Assembly: GCF_014205275.1 (NCBI RefSeq)
Contig: NZ_JACHND010000001.1
Span: 4,092,001 to 4,156,000, forward strand
Origin: Sphaerisporangium siamense
Lineage (GTDB): Bacteria > Actinomycetota > Actinomycetes > Streptosporangiales > Streptosporangiaceae
Direction: 5' to 3'
Length of the DNA stretch: 64,000 bases
Shown here: piece after piece, positions 34,855 through 43,596 of the stretch
How the letters are laid out: every line of letters starts with the position of its first letter
Position numbering within the stretch: the first letter of the stretch is position 1
The notes under the pieces: generated by a model
Told to the model about the DNA's origin: nothing
What the model saw: only the letters and a program-made list of their open reading frames with translations
Databases searched by the model: none
Translations under genes and position numbers: made by a program

Positions 34855-35910
34855 GTGGCTCGTATCGGGCGCGGGTTCCCCTCCCGGATCACCGCGATCA
34901 AACCGGCAAGATCCACCGACGCGATCGTCGAGCTGGAGACGTTCGCCACCGTCTGGGAATTCCCCGCCCTTGAGGTCACCTCGCCCTCGATCGGCATCGA
35001 GCTGCCGGTGTTCGCCACCACCTGGGAATTCCCCGCGCTCGAGGTTGTCTACGACACCGAGATCAACCTGACGGCCTTCTCCACGGTGTGGGAGTTCCCG
35101 CCGCTGGCGGTGGACACACCGATCCTGCCCGGCATCACGATCACCCGCGACGGCGAGATCGAGTGGCGAGGCGTCCTGTGGTCCTCGGCCAACAAGTTCC
35201 GCCCCCAGAACGATCTCGCCGGGTGGGACGACCTGCCCGGGCTGGACTCCGGTAACGCGCCCCGGGCCAACGACGACGGCTCGTGGGCCGGTCCGGACTA
35301 TCCCGAGCAGCGCTCCGTCAGCGTGACCGTGCAGATCGACGACCAGACCGCCTTCGCCGCCTCCCGCAAGGCCATCCGCGACCTGCTGACCCCCGGCGAC
35401 GATGAGAGCGAGTACCCGCTGGTGATCCGGATCAGCGGGGAGACCTTGCTGGCCTACGGCAAGGTCGCCAAGCGGATCATCCCCTCGACGCTGGCGGGCA
35501 TCGGCAAGGCCGACGTCGCGATCCAGTGGGTCTGCGCCGACCCCTACCGGTACTGGCTGACCGAGTTCGGGATCACCGTCACCCCTGAAGGGCCGCAGGT
35601 CATCTCCAACGGCGGCGGCGCGCGCACCAAGCCGCGGCTGCGCTTCCACGGCCCCGCCAGCGTCCCCCGCATCCGGGTGGCCGGCCGGATCCTGGCGTTC
35701 CAGGTCGAACTCGGCGCCGGAGATGTCTTCGACGTCAACTGCCGGACCGGCGACACCACGATCGGCGAACTGGACTACGTGCGCGTCCATGACTTCTCGG
35801 TGGCCATCACCGACCTGGTGATCCCCCCGGGTGACTGGGAGCTGGAGTACATCCCCGACTCCGGCGGCGCCGCCGGGGTGGATGTGTTCTGGCGGCCCGC
35901 CGAAAGCTGA
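34855..35910 (+). CDS. Distal tail protein (Dit-like) with N-terminal triple repeat
   Basis: A 351-residue protein. Residues 24-90 hold three copies of a 22-residue unit with the core F[AS]T[VT]WEFP[AP]L[EA]V. After that, ITRDGEIEWRGVLWSSAN and the block RSVSVTVQIDDQTAFAASRK to IQWVCADPYRYW match siphovirus distal tail proteins. The C-terminal galectin-like part ends GDWELEYIPDSGG. Dit forms the hub of the baseplate. GAGGGGAG precedes the GTG. Confidence 0.75.
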   Translation: MARIGRGFPSRITAIKPARSTDAIVELETFATVWEFPALEVTSPSIGIELPVFATTWEFPALEVVYDTEINLTAFSTVWEFPPLAVDTPILPGITITRDGEIEWRGVLWSSANKFRPQNDLAGWDDLPGLDSGNAPRANDDGSWAGPDYPEQRSVSVTVQIDDQTAFAASRKAIRDLLTPGDDESEYPLVIRISGETLLAYGKVAKRIIPSTLAGIGKADVAIQWVCADPYRYWLTEFGITVTPEGPQVISNGGGARTKPRLRFHGPASVPRIRVAGRILAFQVELGAGDVFDVNCRTGDTTIGELDYVRVHDFSVAITDLVIPPGDWELEYIPDSGGAAGVDVFWRPAES

Positions 35911-35935
35911 CCTTGCGCGCGGATCGGGGGTCGGT

Positions 35936-37099
35936 GTGGCCGTCCGGTACAGGTATGTATTCGCCGACCTGCTCACCGACCAGACCATCGATGACCTGCC
36001 GCTCAGCAAGGTCTCCTTCGACCACCGCATCAACCAGCCGGGCACCTTCGCCGGCGGCCTGCCGATCACCAACCGGCGGATCGCCCGCCGGCTGGACCGG
36101 GTGATCCCCGCCGACATCGACGACCTGTCAGCGGGCCCAGGCCGGATCGTGTGCCACTGCCTGCGCGACAACGGCACGCGCGTGGACCTGTGGGGGACGT
36201 ACTGGATCTGGTACGCCAAAACCAGCCAGGGCCGCAAGGGGCCGCCGCAGGTGGACCTGCGCGGCATGTCCTTGGACGGCTACCTGGCGTCGGTGGAGAT
36301 CCAGCAGAACTTCATCCGGTACGGCACCGACCGGGTCACCATCGCCCGGGACCTGCTCACCGAGGCCCAGGCCCTGCCGTACACCGGGCTCGGCATCGCC
36401 TTCGCTTCCGGCACCAGCGGCGTGCTCCAGGACCTGATCGTCGCGGCCACCGACAAGGCCAACTACGGCGAAACCGTACGCAAGCTGGCCGAGCAGACCA
36501 ACGGGTTCGAAACCCACATGGACACCTACCTGGCCGACGGACAGCGGCGGCGCGAGCTGCGCTGGGCGTTCCCCAAGCTCGGCGACGTCGACGGCCGCCA
36601 CCACGAGTTCTCCCAGCCAGGCAACGTGCTCGAATGGTCGCAGGAGTCCGACGCGCTGCGCGGCGGCACCCGGTGGCGGGCCCGCGGCGACTCGGCCAAC
36701 AACGACCTGTCGGCGGCGTCCGGGCCGCAGTTCTCCACCCCGGTGGAGGCCACCGCGCACCTGCAGGCCGGGTGGCCGCGCATCGACCGGACCCTGGACC
36801 TGCAGGGGGAGATCGACCCCTCGGCGCTGAAGTCGTATGCGGCGTACTGGGCGGCGACCGCGGCCGGCGCCGTGCGGGTACACACCGCGACCGTGCGCCT
36901 GGACCCGGCCACCTCGCTCACCCCGCACCGGCTCGGGGACTACGCCACGCTGCGGCTCACCAACCAGCGTTTCCCCCGCCGCAACGGGGTCGCAAGCTTC
37001 GTGCGCAGCTGGAGGGTGATCGGCATGGAGATCAGGCCGCCCGAGCGGGGCAACGGCATCGAAGAGGCCAATCTGATCTTCGAGGAGCTGGTGGCCTGA
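35936..37099 (+). CDS. Minor tail protein, tail-associated hub type
   Basis: A 387-residue protein, start GTG 35936. YRYVFADLLTDQTIDDLPLS followed by VSFDHRINQPGTFAGGLPI is the standard start of baseplate hub proteins of actinophages, related to gp27-like hubs. It follows Dit directly, as expected. It forms the central baseplate channel. Confidence 0.78.
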   Translation: MAVRYRYVFADLLTDQTIDDLPLSKVSFDHRINQPGTFAGGLPITNRRIARRLDRVIPADIDDLSAGPGRIVCHCLRDNGTRVDLWGTYWIWYAKTSQGRKGPPQVDLRGMSLDGYLASVEIQQNFIRYGTDRVTIARDLLTEAQALPYTGLGIAFASGTSGVLQDLIVAATDKANYGETVRKLAEQTNGFETHMDTYLADGQRRRELRWAFPKLGDVDGRHHEFSQPGNVLEWSQESDALRGGTRWRARGDSANNDLSAASGPQFSTPVEATAHLQAGWPRIDRTLDLQGEIDPSALKSYAAYWAATAAGAVRVHTATVRLDPATSLTPHRLGDYATLRLTNQRFPRRNGVASFVRSWRVIGMEIRPPERGNGIEEANLIFEELVA

Positions 37100-37854
37100 T
37101 GCCCGTCGGATACCCCCAGGACGCCCTGGTACGGATCGAACGGCTCGAAAAGCTGGTCGACCAGCTGTACACCGCCTCCCAGACCCGGCCGGCCCAAGAC
37201 GTCATCCGCTCGGCTGCGGTCACCATCGGCGACCCCGATGGGGCCCACATCAAGCTGATCCCGATGGGCGACATCGGCGCCGAGATCCACCTCACCCCCG
37301 CCTCCGGGACGAACCCGACCAAGCTGCAGGCCGACACCAGCGCCGGGTACCCGGGCGAGGCGGCCCTGCACATCGTCTCCGGCGACGCCGGCGCGGTGTC
37401 CTCAGAGCTGCTGCTGGCCTCCGGCCAGGTGTCCATGCGGATCCTGGACGGCGGCGGCGACGCCGGCGGGTTTGCCTACTGGGGGTCTGATCGGGCGAGG
37501 TTCGGGTTCATCGACGGGAGCAACGACAACTACTTCGACTTCTCCGGCAACGGCATCTCCCGGCATTACGGGCAGTGGGAGGACTTCGGTTCGCTGGCCT
37601 CCAACGCCGGCGTGCTGTCGGGGTCCTGGACGATCGCCAGCGGCTTCGTCGGGGCGACGGTCCACTATCCCTCCACCATGGACAGCAACATGGGGCCTGT
37701 CGCCTCCCTTCGGGACGGCGCGTCCAACCCGAACTTCTACCACTGCCTGACCTCGAGCACGACGAGCTCCTACGACCACGACTGGTCGCCTTCTGGCGGC
37801 TTGGGGGGTCCGCTCACCGGCAAGGCGGGCTACTTCTGGAGCTTCCGCCACTGA
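37099..37854 (+). CDS. Tail fibre protein
   Basis: A 251-residue protein. A short coiled coil (ALVRIERLEKLVDQLYTA) is followed by beta-rich repeats (AAVTIGDPDGAHIKLIPMGD) and a C-terminal domain with ASGFVGATVHYPSTMDSNMG. This is a small trimeric receptor-binding fibre layout. ATG overlaps the hub gene stop. Confidence 0.68.
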   Translation: MPVGYPQDALVRIERLEKLVDQLYTASQTRPAQDVIRSAAVTIGDPDGAHIKLIPMGDIGAEIHLTPASGTNPTKLQADTSAGYPGEAALHIVSGDAGAVSSELLLASGQVSMRILDGGGDAGGFAYWGSDRARFGFIDGSNDNYFDFSGNGISRHYGQWEDFGSLASNAGVLSGSWTIASGFVGATVHYPSTMDSNMGPVASLRDGASNPNFYHCLTSSTTSSYDHDWSPSGGLGGPLTGKAGYFWSFRH

Positions 37855-37871
37855 CCTGAAAGGAGGGGCGC

Positions 37872-38591
37872 GTGCCTGAGTTGGTCGAGATCTACGACAG
37901 TGAGGCCTCCTACCAGGGCCGGCCGCCGGACTTGACCTCCCCGCGGTTGGACCCGGACGCGAGCGTGGAGCCGACGTGGGGTGTGCACCTGTGGGATCCG
38001 GGGCGCGGCGGCCGCCGGATGGCGATCATCCCGCACGTCCGGCTTGAGACGACTGTGGTGCAGCGCGGTCACGACCCTGAGGACCTGGAGGGCATCGTGG
38101 CCACGATCTTGCACCTGCCCTACCTGCCCGACCCGGGCGACCCGCTCTCCTACGACGACCCCGCTCAGATGGCGCTGCTGAACGCCGTCGCCGACGTGCC
38201 CGACGCGCTGATGCCAGGCATGCCGCAGGCCGAGAAGTTGGAAGCGACCCTGGCGCTGGTCGCCGCGGTGCGCGAGCACCGCATCACCGTGGATCCGGCC
38301 TCCCGGCAGGACCGGCAGGGGGCACTGGACTGGCGGCGCGCGGTGATCCTCGCAGCGGGTGACCGGCTTCCGGCGGAGTACCGGCTCGGGCTGGAGGATC
38401 AGGCGCCGGAACATCCGCTGGACGCGATCCTGGCCGGCGTGCGGTTGGACCCGGCACGGATCGCCGCCCGCCGGCAGCGCGAAGCGTGGGCGGCCGCGAG
38501 ACGCGAGCGGGTGGCGAGCCGCGCTGTGGCGCTCATGGGGCCGCGCAACTTCGGGTTCGGCCGAATCGTGCCGACCGACCCTGCGGGCTGA
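37872..38591 (+). CDS. Phage protein, unknown function
   Basis: A 239-residue protein with a strong AAAGGAGGGG site before GTG. VEIYDSEASYQGRPPDLTSP opens it; the C-terminal half is helical and Arg-rich. It lies between the fibre and lysis genes. No family recognised. Confidence 0.6.
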   Translation: MPELVEIYDSEASYQGRPPDLTSPRLDPDASVEPTWGVHLWDPGRGGRRMAIIPHVRLETTVVQRGHDPEDLEGIVATILHLPYLPDPGDPLSYDDPAQMALLNAVADVPDALMPGMPQAEKLEATLALVAAVREHRITVDPASRQDRQGALDWRRAVILAAGDRLPAEYRLGLEDQAPEHPLDAILAGVRLDPARIAARRQREAWAAARRERVASRAVALMGPRNFGFGRIVPTDPAG

Positions 38592-38740
38592 CGACTTTTG
38601 CGTGCAGCACGCCAACCTTGTAGCCGGTCGACCGTCCGCCTCACCTTCTGACGGGCGTTGCACCACTCTCTCCCCCCTGACGTGCTGCCCCTGATCTCGG
38701 GCGCGGTCGGCACCCACCCATGCCCGAGACCGGAGGCCGA

Positions 38741-39103
38741 GTGGAACTGCTGTCGATCACGGCGGCACAGGCGAGCGTCCTCGGCAGCATCATCGCCGCG
38801 CTGGTCGGAACCGTCGTGTACGGCTTCCGACTGGTCTACGTCGGCCGACTGGTCCCGAGGTCCACGGTCGACGCGCTCACCGACTCCGCCGAGCAGCGCG
38901 TCAAGGCCGCCAAGGAGTACGCCGAGCAGAAGGCCGCCGAAGCCGCCGAGTACAAGGCGGCGTGGCTGGCCTCCGAAAAGGCGCGGCACGAGCAGGACGT
39001 GCAGATCGGCGAGCTGATGGAGTCCAGCCGCACCACGGTCGCGATCCTGCGGTCCATCGCCCCCGTACCCCCCGGAGAGGCCCGCGATGTGGTGGCCCCG
39101 TAG
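38741..39103 (+). CDS. Membrane-anchored protein of the lysis region
   Basis: A 120-residue protein, GTG 38741 after GGAGG at 38732-38736. One transmembrane helix (about residues 11-32, VLGSIIAALVGTVVYGFRLV) is followed by a long charged helix (EQRVKAAKEYAEQKAAEAAE). The layout recalls spanin-like or holin-accessory proteins; no more can be said. Confidence 0.55.
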   Translation: MELLSITAAQASVLGSIIAALVGTVVYGFRLVYVGRLVPRSTVDALTDSAEQRVKAAKEYAEQKAAEAAEYKAAWLASEKARHEQDVQIGELMESSRTTVAILRSIAPVPPGEARDVVAP

Positions 39104-39344
39104 ACGCCGGCCCGCGCCGGACCCCGCGCCCGAACCGCAGATCACCACCGAAGAGCCTCAGCGCCTGGCCGCCGCGCGCGCCGCGCGCCGCCAGGCCGAG
39201 CGGCAGCTGGAGCTGGCCCGGGCGCGGCGGCCGGAGGTCGAGCAGATCGCCTCCTCGCTGCGCCGGGTCCGCGAACGCAACGGGTTCGCCGAGATCTTCG
39301 CCAACGCCTTGAGAGGAACCCCTGGTGATCCATCAGCTGGGTAG
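39087..39344 (+). CDS. Small helical protein of the lysis region
   Basis: An 85-residue protein, Arg/Pro-rich at the N-terminus, ending in SSLRRVRERNGFAEIFANAL. This ending recurs in small proteins near the lysis genes of many actinophages. Function unknown. It overlaps both neighbours. Confidence 0.6.
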   Translation: MWWPRRRRPAPDPAPEPQITTEEPQRLAAARAARRQAERQLELARARRPEVEQIASSLRRVRERNGFAEIFANALRGTPGDPSAG

Positions 39345-39651
39345 CGTCCTGGTCGTCCTGGCCACGACCGAGGCGCTCGCCTGCGCAGTGTTCTACGGGC
39401 TGTTCTTCCGCTGGTGGACCAGCGACGAGGGCCGCCACCTGTTCACCTTCATGGGCGTGGTCGCCGCGGCGATGACCTTGTGGACGGTCCTGCTGGTCGC
39501 TGGCGGGACCGCATGGACTCCGGCACCGGCAGGGCCCCGGGAGTGGGCGCGGACGCTCACCTTCGCCGCGATCGCCTGGATCCTCGGCGACCGGCTTCGC
39601 CTGCTGGCCAAGGGCAAACGCAACGAACGGCGAGACGGAAGGAGACGCTGA
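39325..39651 (+). CDS. Putative holin, three membrane helices
   Basis: A 108-residue protein with three hydrophobic stretches (about 5-27, 40-64 and 72-92) and a C-terminal tail of Lys/Arg (LLAKGKRNERRDGRRR). Charge and topology fit a holin that opens the membrane for the endolysin. It stands directly before the endolysin gene. Confidence 0.65.
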   Translation: MIHQLGSVLVVLATTEALACAVFYGLFFRWWTSDEGRHLFTFMGVVAAAMTLWTVLLVAGGTAWTPAPAGPREWARTLTFAAIAWILGDRLRLLAKGKRNERRDGRRR

Positions 39652-39652
39652 C

Positions 39653-40630
39653 ATGCCGTATCTGACCCAGCTCGCCGAGGTGGCCCGCCGCACCGGATAC
39701 CCCGTGACCGAGTGCCCCGGGTGGAAGACCCGCGGCCACGGCCCCCAGCCCGCAGTCGAGGGGGTGGTGTGCCACCACACCGCCGACCGGGAGGACCTGC
39801 ACGTAGTCCGCGACGGCCGGCCCGGGCTGGACGGGCCGCTGTCGCAGATCTGGCTGCGCCATGACGGGCGAATCTTCATCGTCGCTGCGGGCCGGTGCTG
39901 GCATAACGCCCCCTCCACCTCGCCGAACCATACCAACAGCGCCTCGATCGGCATCGAGGCCGAAAACAACGGCCGCTCGCCTTGGCCGGCGGGACAGCTC
40001 GACGCCTACCGCCGGTTGTGCGCCGAACTGTGCAAGGAGTTCGGTCTGCCGGCCTCTCGGGTGCGGGGCCACAAGGAAGTCAACACCGCCAAGTCCGACC
40101 CCCACACCTTGTCCATGAACGACTTCCGTGCCGAGGTGGCACGGCTCATGACCGGCGCCGGGCCGACCCCGGCCAGCGCCACGCGTGTAGAGGAGGACGC
40201 CGTGCCCGAAATCGTGTCCCTGGGCGCCGGCCGCGACCAGGATGTGCCCGCCGCGGGCGAACTGGTGGTGCGCTGGCACACCGAGTACGTGGACGACCCC
40301 GACGACCACGGCGCCGACGGTGTGGCGGTGTTCGCCGACGGCGCGCGGTGGGCGCTGTGTGACGCACTGGTCAAGCTGCGCGGCCTGCAGCCTGGCGAGG
40401 ACGTGGACCTGGCGTGGACGCGGTGCTCCCGCGACGGCACGAAGGTTCTGGACGACCCGTGGCGGTTGACCGTGCACGCCGACCCCGACGGCCGGATCGA
40501 GCGCAACCTGGGTGGCCAGTTCGCGCTGAGCGCGGACAACCAGCTGCGGCTGCGGATCCTCAACCCCGGGCCGCGGCCGGTGACGCTGGAGAAGGTGACG
40601 ATGGCGAAGATCGCCTTGTTCCGGCGTTGA
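39653..40630 (+). CDS. Endolysin, N-acetylmuramoyl-L-alanine amidase
   Basis: A 325-residue lysin. Residues 1-165 are an amidase_2/PGRP domain: zinc ligands are likely in VVCHHTAD and in TAKSDPH, with the SIGIEAEN strand between. Residues 185-325 form a separate beta-rich domain (VVRWHTEYVDDPDDHGADGV ... FALSADNQLRLRILNPG) that may bind the wall. It cuts the bond between muramic acid and the stem peptide. AAGGAG precedes the ATG. Confidence 0.87.
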   Translation: MPYLTQLAEVARRTGYPVTECPGWKTRGHGPQPAVEGVVCHHTADREDLHVVRDGRPGLDGPLSQIWLRHDGRIFIVAAGRCWHNAPSTSPNHTNSASIGIEAENNGRSPWPAGQLDAYRRLCAELCKEFGLPASRVRGHKEVNTAKSDPHTLSMNDFRAEVARLMTGAGPTPASATRVEEDAVPEIVSLGAGRDQDVPAAGELVVRWHTEYVDDPDDHGADGVAVFADGARWALCDALVKLRGLQPGEDVDLAWTRCSRDGTKVLDDPWRLTVHADPDGRIERNLGGQFALSADNQLRLRILNPGPRPVTLEKVTMAKIALFRR

Positions 40631-40672
40631 CCAGAGGCTGAGGCTCGGCGAACTCTCAGACCACTTTTCTGT

Positions 40673-40698
40673 GACCTGCGGCGACGCGGGTCCTTTTT
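40673..40698 (+). terminator. Stem-loop terminator with T-run
   Basis: GACCTGCG/CGCGGGTC stem (one G-T pair) with a GCGA loop, followed by CTTTTTG. It ends the endolysin transcript. Confidence 0.7.
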
Positions 40699-40726
40699 GT
40701 TGCCCGGCTTCGTCCGAGGAGACCGC

Positions 40727-41293
40727 GTGCCCCCATCTGACGGCGCGGCCATGCGAGCGGCAGCTCTCACGGCCGCCATCAAGACCCACCTGCTCGTGGG
40801 TGACCTGCGGCTGTGTCTCGGCGTGAGCCGGGATGAGGCCATCGCTCACGCCGAGGACGCGATCCGACAGACCGCCGACACGTTCGCGGCGTGGATCGCC
40901 GGCACGACCCGACTCCGCCTCATCCCCGGCCCCGTCGTCGACGAGGCCACCGGCGCGCCCGCGGGCGCAACCTTCACTGGAGAGAAGATGCAGCTCAACA
41001 CCGGCCAGAAGATCACGTACACGGTCGACACCGAGGACGCCTCCGGCTACGACACCAACGAGACCATCGAGTGGTCTGTCGACAACGCCGACTCGCTGGT
41101 GCTCACCGTCTCGGAGGACACCCGCTCGGCGACCGTCGTGTCCGGCGCCCCGGGTTCCGGCGTGCTGAAGGCGTCGATCCCCGCGCTTGGCCTGGAGGCC
41201 ACCGAGGCCATCGACATCGTCCCGGCCGGCACCGCCACCATCAAGCTCGTCGCGGGCCCGGTCGAGGAGGAGAACCCGGCCCCCGAGCAGTAA
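40727..41293 (+). CDS. Lysis-region protein with Ig-like domain
   Basis: A 188-residue protein. The first 65 residues are helical (AALTAAIKTHLLVGDLRLCL, DAIRQTADTFAAW). The rest is a Big-2/Ig-like sandwich (LNTGQKITYTVDTEDASGYD, VTVSEDTRSATVVSGAPGSG-like strands). CGAGGAGA precedes GTG 40727. Ig-like domains on phage proteins aid surface attachment; here the role is unknown. Confidence 0.6.
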   Translation: MPPSDGAAMRAAALTAAIKTHLLVGDLRLCLGVSRDEAIAHAEDAIRQTADTFAAWIAGTTRLRLIPGPVVDEATGAPAGATFTGEKMQLNTGQKITYTVDTEDASGYDTNETIEWSVDNADSLVLTVSEDTRSATVVSGAPGSGVLKASIPALGLEATEAIDIVPAGTATIKLVAGPVEEENPAPEQ

Positions 41294-41340
41294 CAGCAAG
41301 TCCCCGCCTCGGCGGGCCCTGAACCCCTGAGGAGGGGTAC

Positions 41341-41601
41341 ATGCACATCTCACCCGATCCGGCGCCCTCGAAGCGGCCGGTCGAAGCCAAGGTCAAGGCG
41401 GCCGGCGTCGGGGCTTTCCTCGGCTCGATCGGTCTGCTGGCCATCCTCCAGGCCGTGGACGCCGACCACAGCCTCATCGACTTCCTGCCCGACTGGCTGG
41501 AAACCGTCCTCATCCCGCTGATCCCGACCGGCATCACGGTCGCCGCGGGCTGGAGGGCCCAGCACACCCCGCGCCCGGACCTACCGGACGACCAGCGATG
41601 A
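41341..41601 (+). CDS. Holin
   Basis: An 86-residue protein with two hydrophobic segments (AAGVGAFLGSIGLLAILQAV and LIPLIPTGITVAAGW). The short end RAQHTPRPDLPDDQR is the usual ending of actinophage holins. GAGGAGGGG precedes the ATG. With the protein at 39,325 the phage may use a two-holin system. Confidence 0.75.
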   Translation: MHISPDPAPSKRPVEAKVKAAGVGAFLGSIGLLAILQAVDADHSLIDFLPDWLETVLIPLIPTGITVAAGWRAQHTPRPDLPDDQR

Positions 41602-41722
41602 CCCCAGGTGGCCAGGGCTAGCGTGAGTCGTTGTCCTAACGGTCACAGGTACTGCCGCGGTCATGGGTGGACATCGACGCCAGCACGCCCCGCGATAGTC
41701 CGGTCATGTCACTTGCGTGCGC

Positions 41723-41766
41723 AGCAGCCCGTATCCCTCCCCAAGGAGGGGTACGGGCTGCTTTTG
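41723..41766 (+). terminator. Strong terminator ending the phage late operon
   Basis: An 18-bp stem (41723-41740 with 41745-41762, one T-G pair) around a CCAA loop, followed by TTTTGGCGTTTT. No gene is seen between the holin stop and 41,826. Confidence 0.9.
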
Positions 41767-41826
41767 GCGTTTTCAGACGTCGTTTCGCTCCGCCCCACAC
41801 GCCCGGCGGGAGTACGCTCAGTGGCC

Positions 41827-42801
41827 GTGGATGTGCTGAAGGAACATGGGCTTGCCCGGTCCGAAGAAGAGGTCCTCGAGCACCTCGTGTTGGACATGCT
41901 CTACGAATACGCCGCCTTGGATCCCAGCCTCGTCCCTCGCCTGCACGAACTCGCTGAGGCCGTAGGGCGGCACGGCGACGTGCCACGGCTCCTAGAGCAC
42001 GCGGAGAGCATCATCCATGGCCTCGATTCTCGGGGCGTGATCTCTGTTGCAAGGTCGGTGGGCGGCTGGGTGAACTTCGGCCTCGCGATCACCCCGGATG
42101 GTAAGCGGGAAGCCCAGCGGGTGCGGCGGAGGCGTGCGGACATCGCCGCGCGCCGCGCGGCGTGTCGAATCGCGCTCCTTCGGTGGCTCTATGGCCAGGA
42201 CGCGAAGGTCGAGACGCCCAGCATGGCGAATGCCGAGCACTTCTTCCTGGACTGCCTCTCGTTCTTCTGGGGCGAGCAGTTCCAGGCGGGCGAGGTGGAC
42301 CGCGCTGCGGCACGGCTGCGTGAGGACAAGCTCATCACGGGGGGCGAGAGCTGGGGAGGGCACACCCCGCGCGCGCAGATCACGTCGAGGGGGATTGACT
42401 GCGTGGAGCAGGACCAAGGGGATATCGCGGCATACATGGGGAGGATGGCGATGAGCGGCGGCCAGCACGTCAGTGTCGGCGGGGACTTCCACGGCCAGCT
42501 CGGTATGACCGGACAAGGGGACGTCACGCAGACGCAGGACCAGAAGGTCGACATCAAGAAGATCATGAGTGTGCTGGACGGGGTCCGCGCTCAGCTGCCC
42601 ACCCTGGGCCTCGACGCGGAGGATGCCGAGGGCCTGGATCGAACGATCGCTGAGATCGAGGAGAAGGGCAACGCTGGCGAGCTCACCCAGGAGGAGAAGA
42701 AGACTCTGCTCCAGCGGATCGGGGGCTTCCTGGGGAAGGCGACGGCCTTTCTTGGGCCGGCGCTTCTGGCGGCGGTGCAGCAGCTGGCCGAGTCCTCCTA
42801 G
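41827..42801 (+). CDS. Accessory protein with Gly/Gln repeat motif and hydrophobic end
   Basis: A 324-residue protein. Start GTG 41827 is chosen because a -10 like TACGCT at 41813-41818 puts the transcription start there (leaderless); GTG 41821 is also possible. Residues 1-200 are helical with a winged-helix feel (ESIIHGLDSRGVISVARSVG, LAITPDGKREAQRVRRR). Residues 209-240 are a Gly/Gln/Asp-rich strip, HVSVGGDFHGQLGMTGQGDV then TQTQDQKVD. After a helical part, residues 298-324 are hydrophobic (LGKATAFLGPALLAAVQQL). The strip resembles amyloid- or RHIM-like linkers in bacterial immune proteins. The role is unproven. Confidence 0.6.
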   Translation: MDVLKEHGLARSEEEVLEHLVLDMLYEYAALDPSLVPRLHELAEAVGRHGDVPRLLEHAESIIHGLDSRGVISVARSVGGWVNFGLAITPDGKREAQRVRRRRADIAARRAACRIALLRWLYGQDAKVETPSMANAEHFFLDCLSFFWGEQFQAGEVDRAAARLREDKLITGGESWGGHTPRAQITSRGIDCVEQDQGDIAAYMGRMAMSGGQHVSVGGDFHGQLGMTGQGDVTQTQDQKVDIKKIMSVLDGVRAQLPTLGLDAEDAEGLDRTIAEIEEKGNAGELTQEEKKTLLQRIGGFLGKATAFLGPALLAAVQQLAESS

Positions 42802-42817
42802 TAGCACGGGCACTAAG

Positions 42818-42843
42818 GGCGCCCGCCCCGGAGGGCGGGCGCC
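42818..42843. terminator. Bidirectional stem-loop terminator
   Basis: Perfect 11-bp stem GGCGCCCGCCC/GGGCGGGCGCC with a four-base loop, between two convergent genes. Confidence 0.75.
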
Positions 42844-42871
42844 GAGGAGTTCCTTGGCAACCTGGGTGCGG

Positions 42872-43039
42872 TCAGATGCCCAGGGAGTCAAGGACCGGCG
42901 GAACGGCGCCGAGCAGGACCGCCAGGGCCACAACCACTCCAACAAGCAGCTTGGGGGCTGTGATGGAGGTACGGCGGACTGCGTAGGCCGCGGTCGTAAG
43001 GATGGCGATGACGCCGATCAGCGGGATGTGCTGGTGCAT
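42872..43039 (-). CDS. Small membrane protein, family C copy 1
   Basis: A 55-residue protein starting MHQHIPLIGVIAILTTAAYA, with a second helix LVGVVVALAVLLGAVPPVLD. AAGGGGA precedes the ATG on the minus strand. It is a paralogue of the protein at 57,267: both share AYA[VI]RR[TS]S, AP and LLGAVP. Function unknown. Confidence 0.6.
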   Translation of the reverse strand: MHQHIPLIGVIAILTTAAYAVRRTSITAPKLLVGVVVALAVLLGAVPPVLDSLGI

Positions 43040-43337
43040 GGGCAGTTCCCCTTCGCCTATGTTAGTCGACCTCTGTCTCGATTCCGCCCGAATTGCTCAC
43101 GGTTGGTAATTGTCCGCGTACGGTCGGCAATCGAAGGCAAACTCTAGCGGCTCGCTTGACTGTGCGGCCCATGTGTTTGCCGATCCTGAGGAAGATTCGG
43201 GGGGCGCGTTCGCAGCTACACGCTAAGTGAACGTCTGAACACGCTAGGGTTGAGGGTTGGTGCATGGTTTTCTTAGTCGACCTCTGCGCCCAAGGGCGGG
43301 AAGCCCCCGGCTGGTAACCGCGGGGCCCCCGCCCGCT
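43040..43337. other. Intergenic stretch with conserved promoter of family C
   Basis: No gene seen. It holds ACTCTAG, which on the minus strand reads as a -10 TAGAGT. The stretch around 43,095-43,150 aligns by eye with the region upstream of the paralogue at 57,267 (57,500-57,555). Confidence 0.45.
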
Positions 43338-43517
43338 TCAACGCGACGGCAGGGAGACGACCTCGACCAGGTCCTCCAGCGCGACGTGCTCGGCGACCTC
43401 GGCCACCGACCGGGCGTACGCGACCAGAACTCCGTACTGGCGGATCCTCAGCACCTGTCGGCCGTTCAGCACGATCCGATCGATCACGAAACGATCCGGC
43501 CCAGCCCATATTGACAC
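43338..43517 (-). CDS. Small protein, family B copy 1
   Basis: A 59-residue protein from GTG 43517. It contains IVLNGRQVLRIRQYGVLVAY and VALEDLVEVVSLPSR. It is a close paralogue of the protein at 57,734. A single alpha/beta unit is likely. Function unknown. Confidence 0.55.
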   Translation of the reverse strand: MSIWAGPDRFVIDRIVLNGRQVLRIRQYGVLVAYARSVAEVAEHVALEDLVEVVSLPSR

Positions 43518-43596
43518 CCCGCCAGGCTAAGAATTCGCAGGTCAAGGGATGGCAAAGCGAGCGTAGATCCCCTCGTGAGCGCTGTACCGGTGGTGC

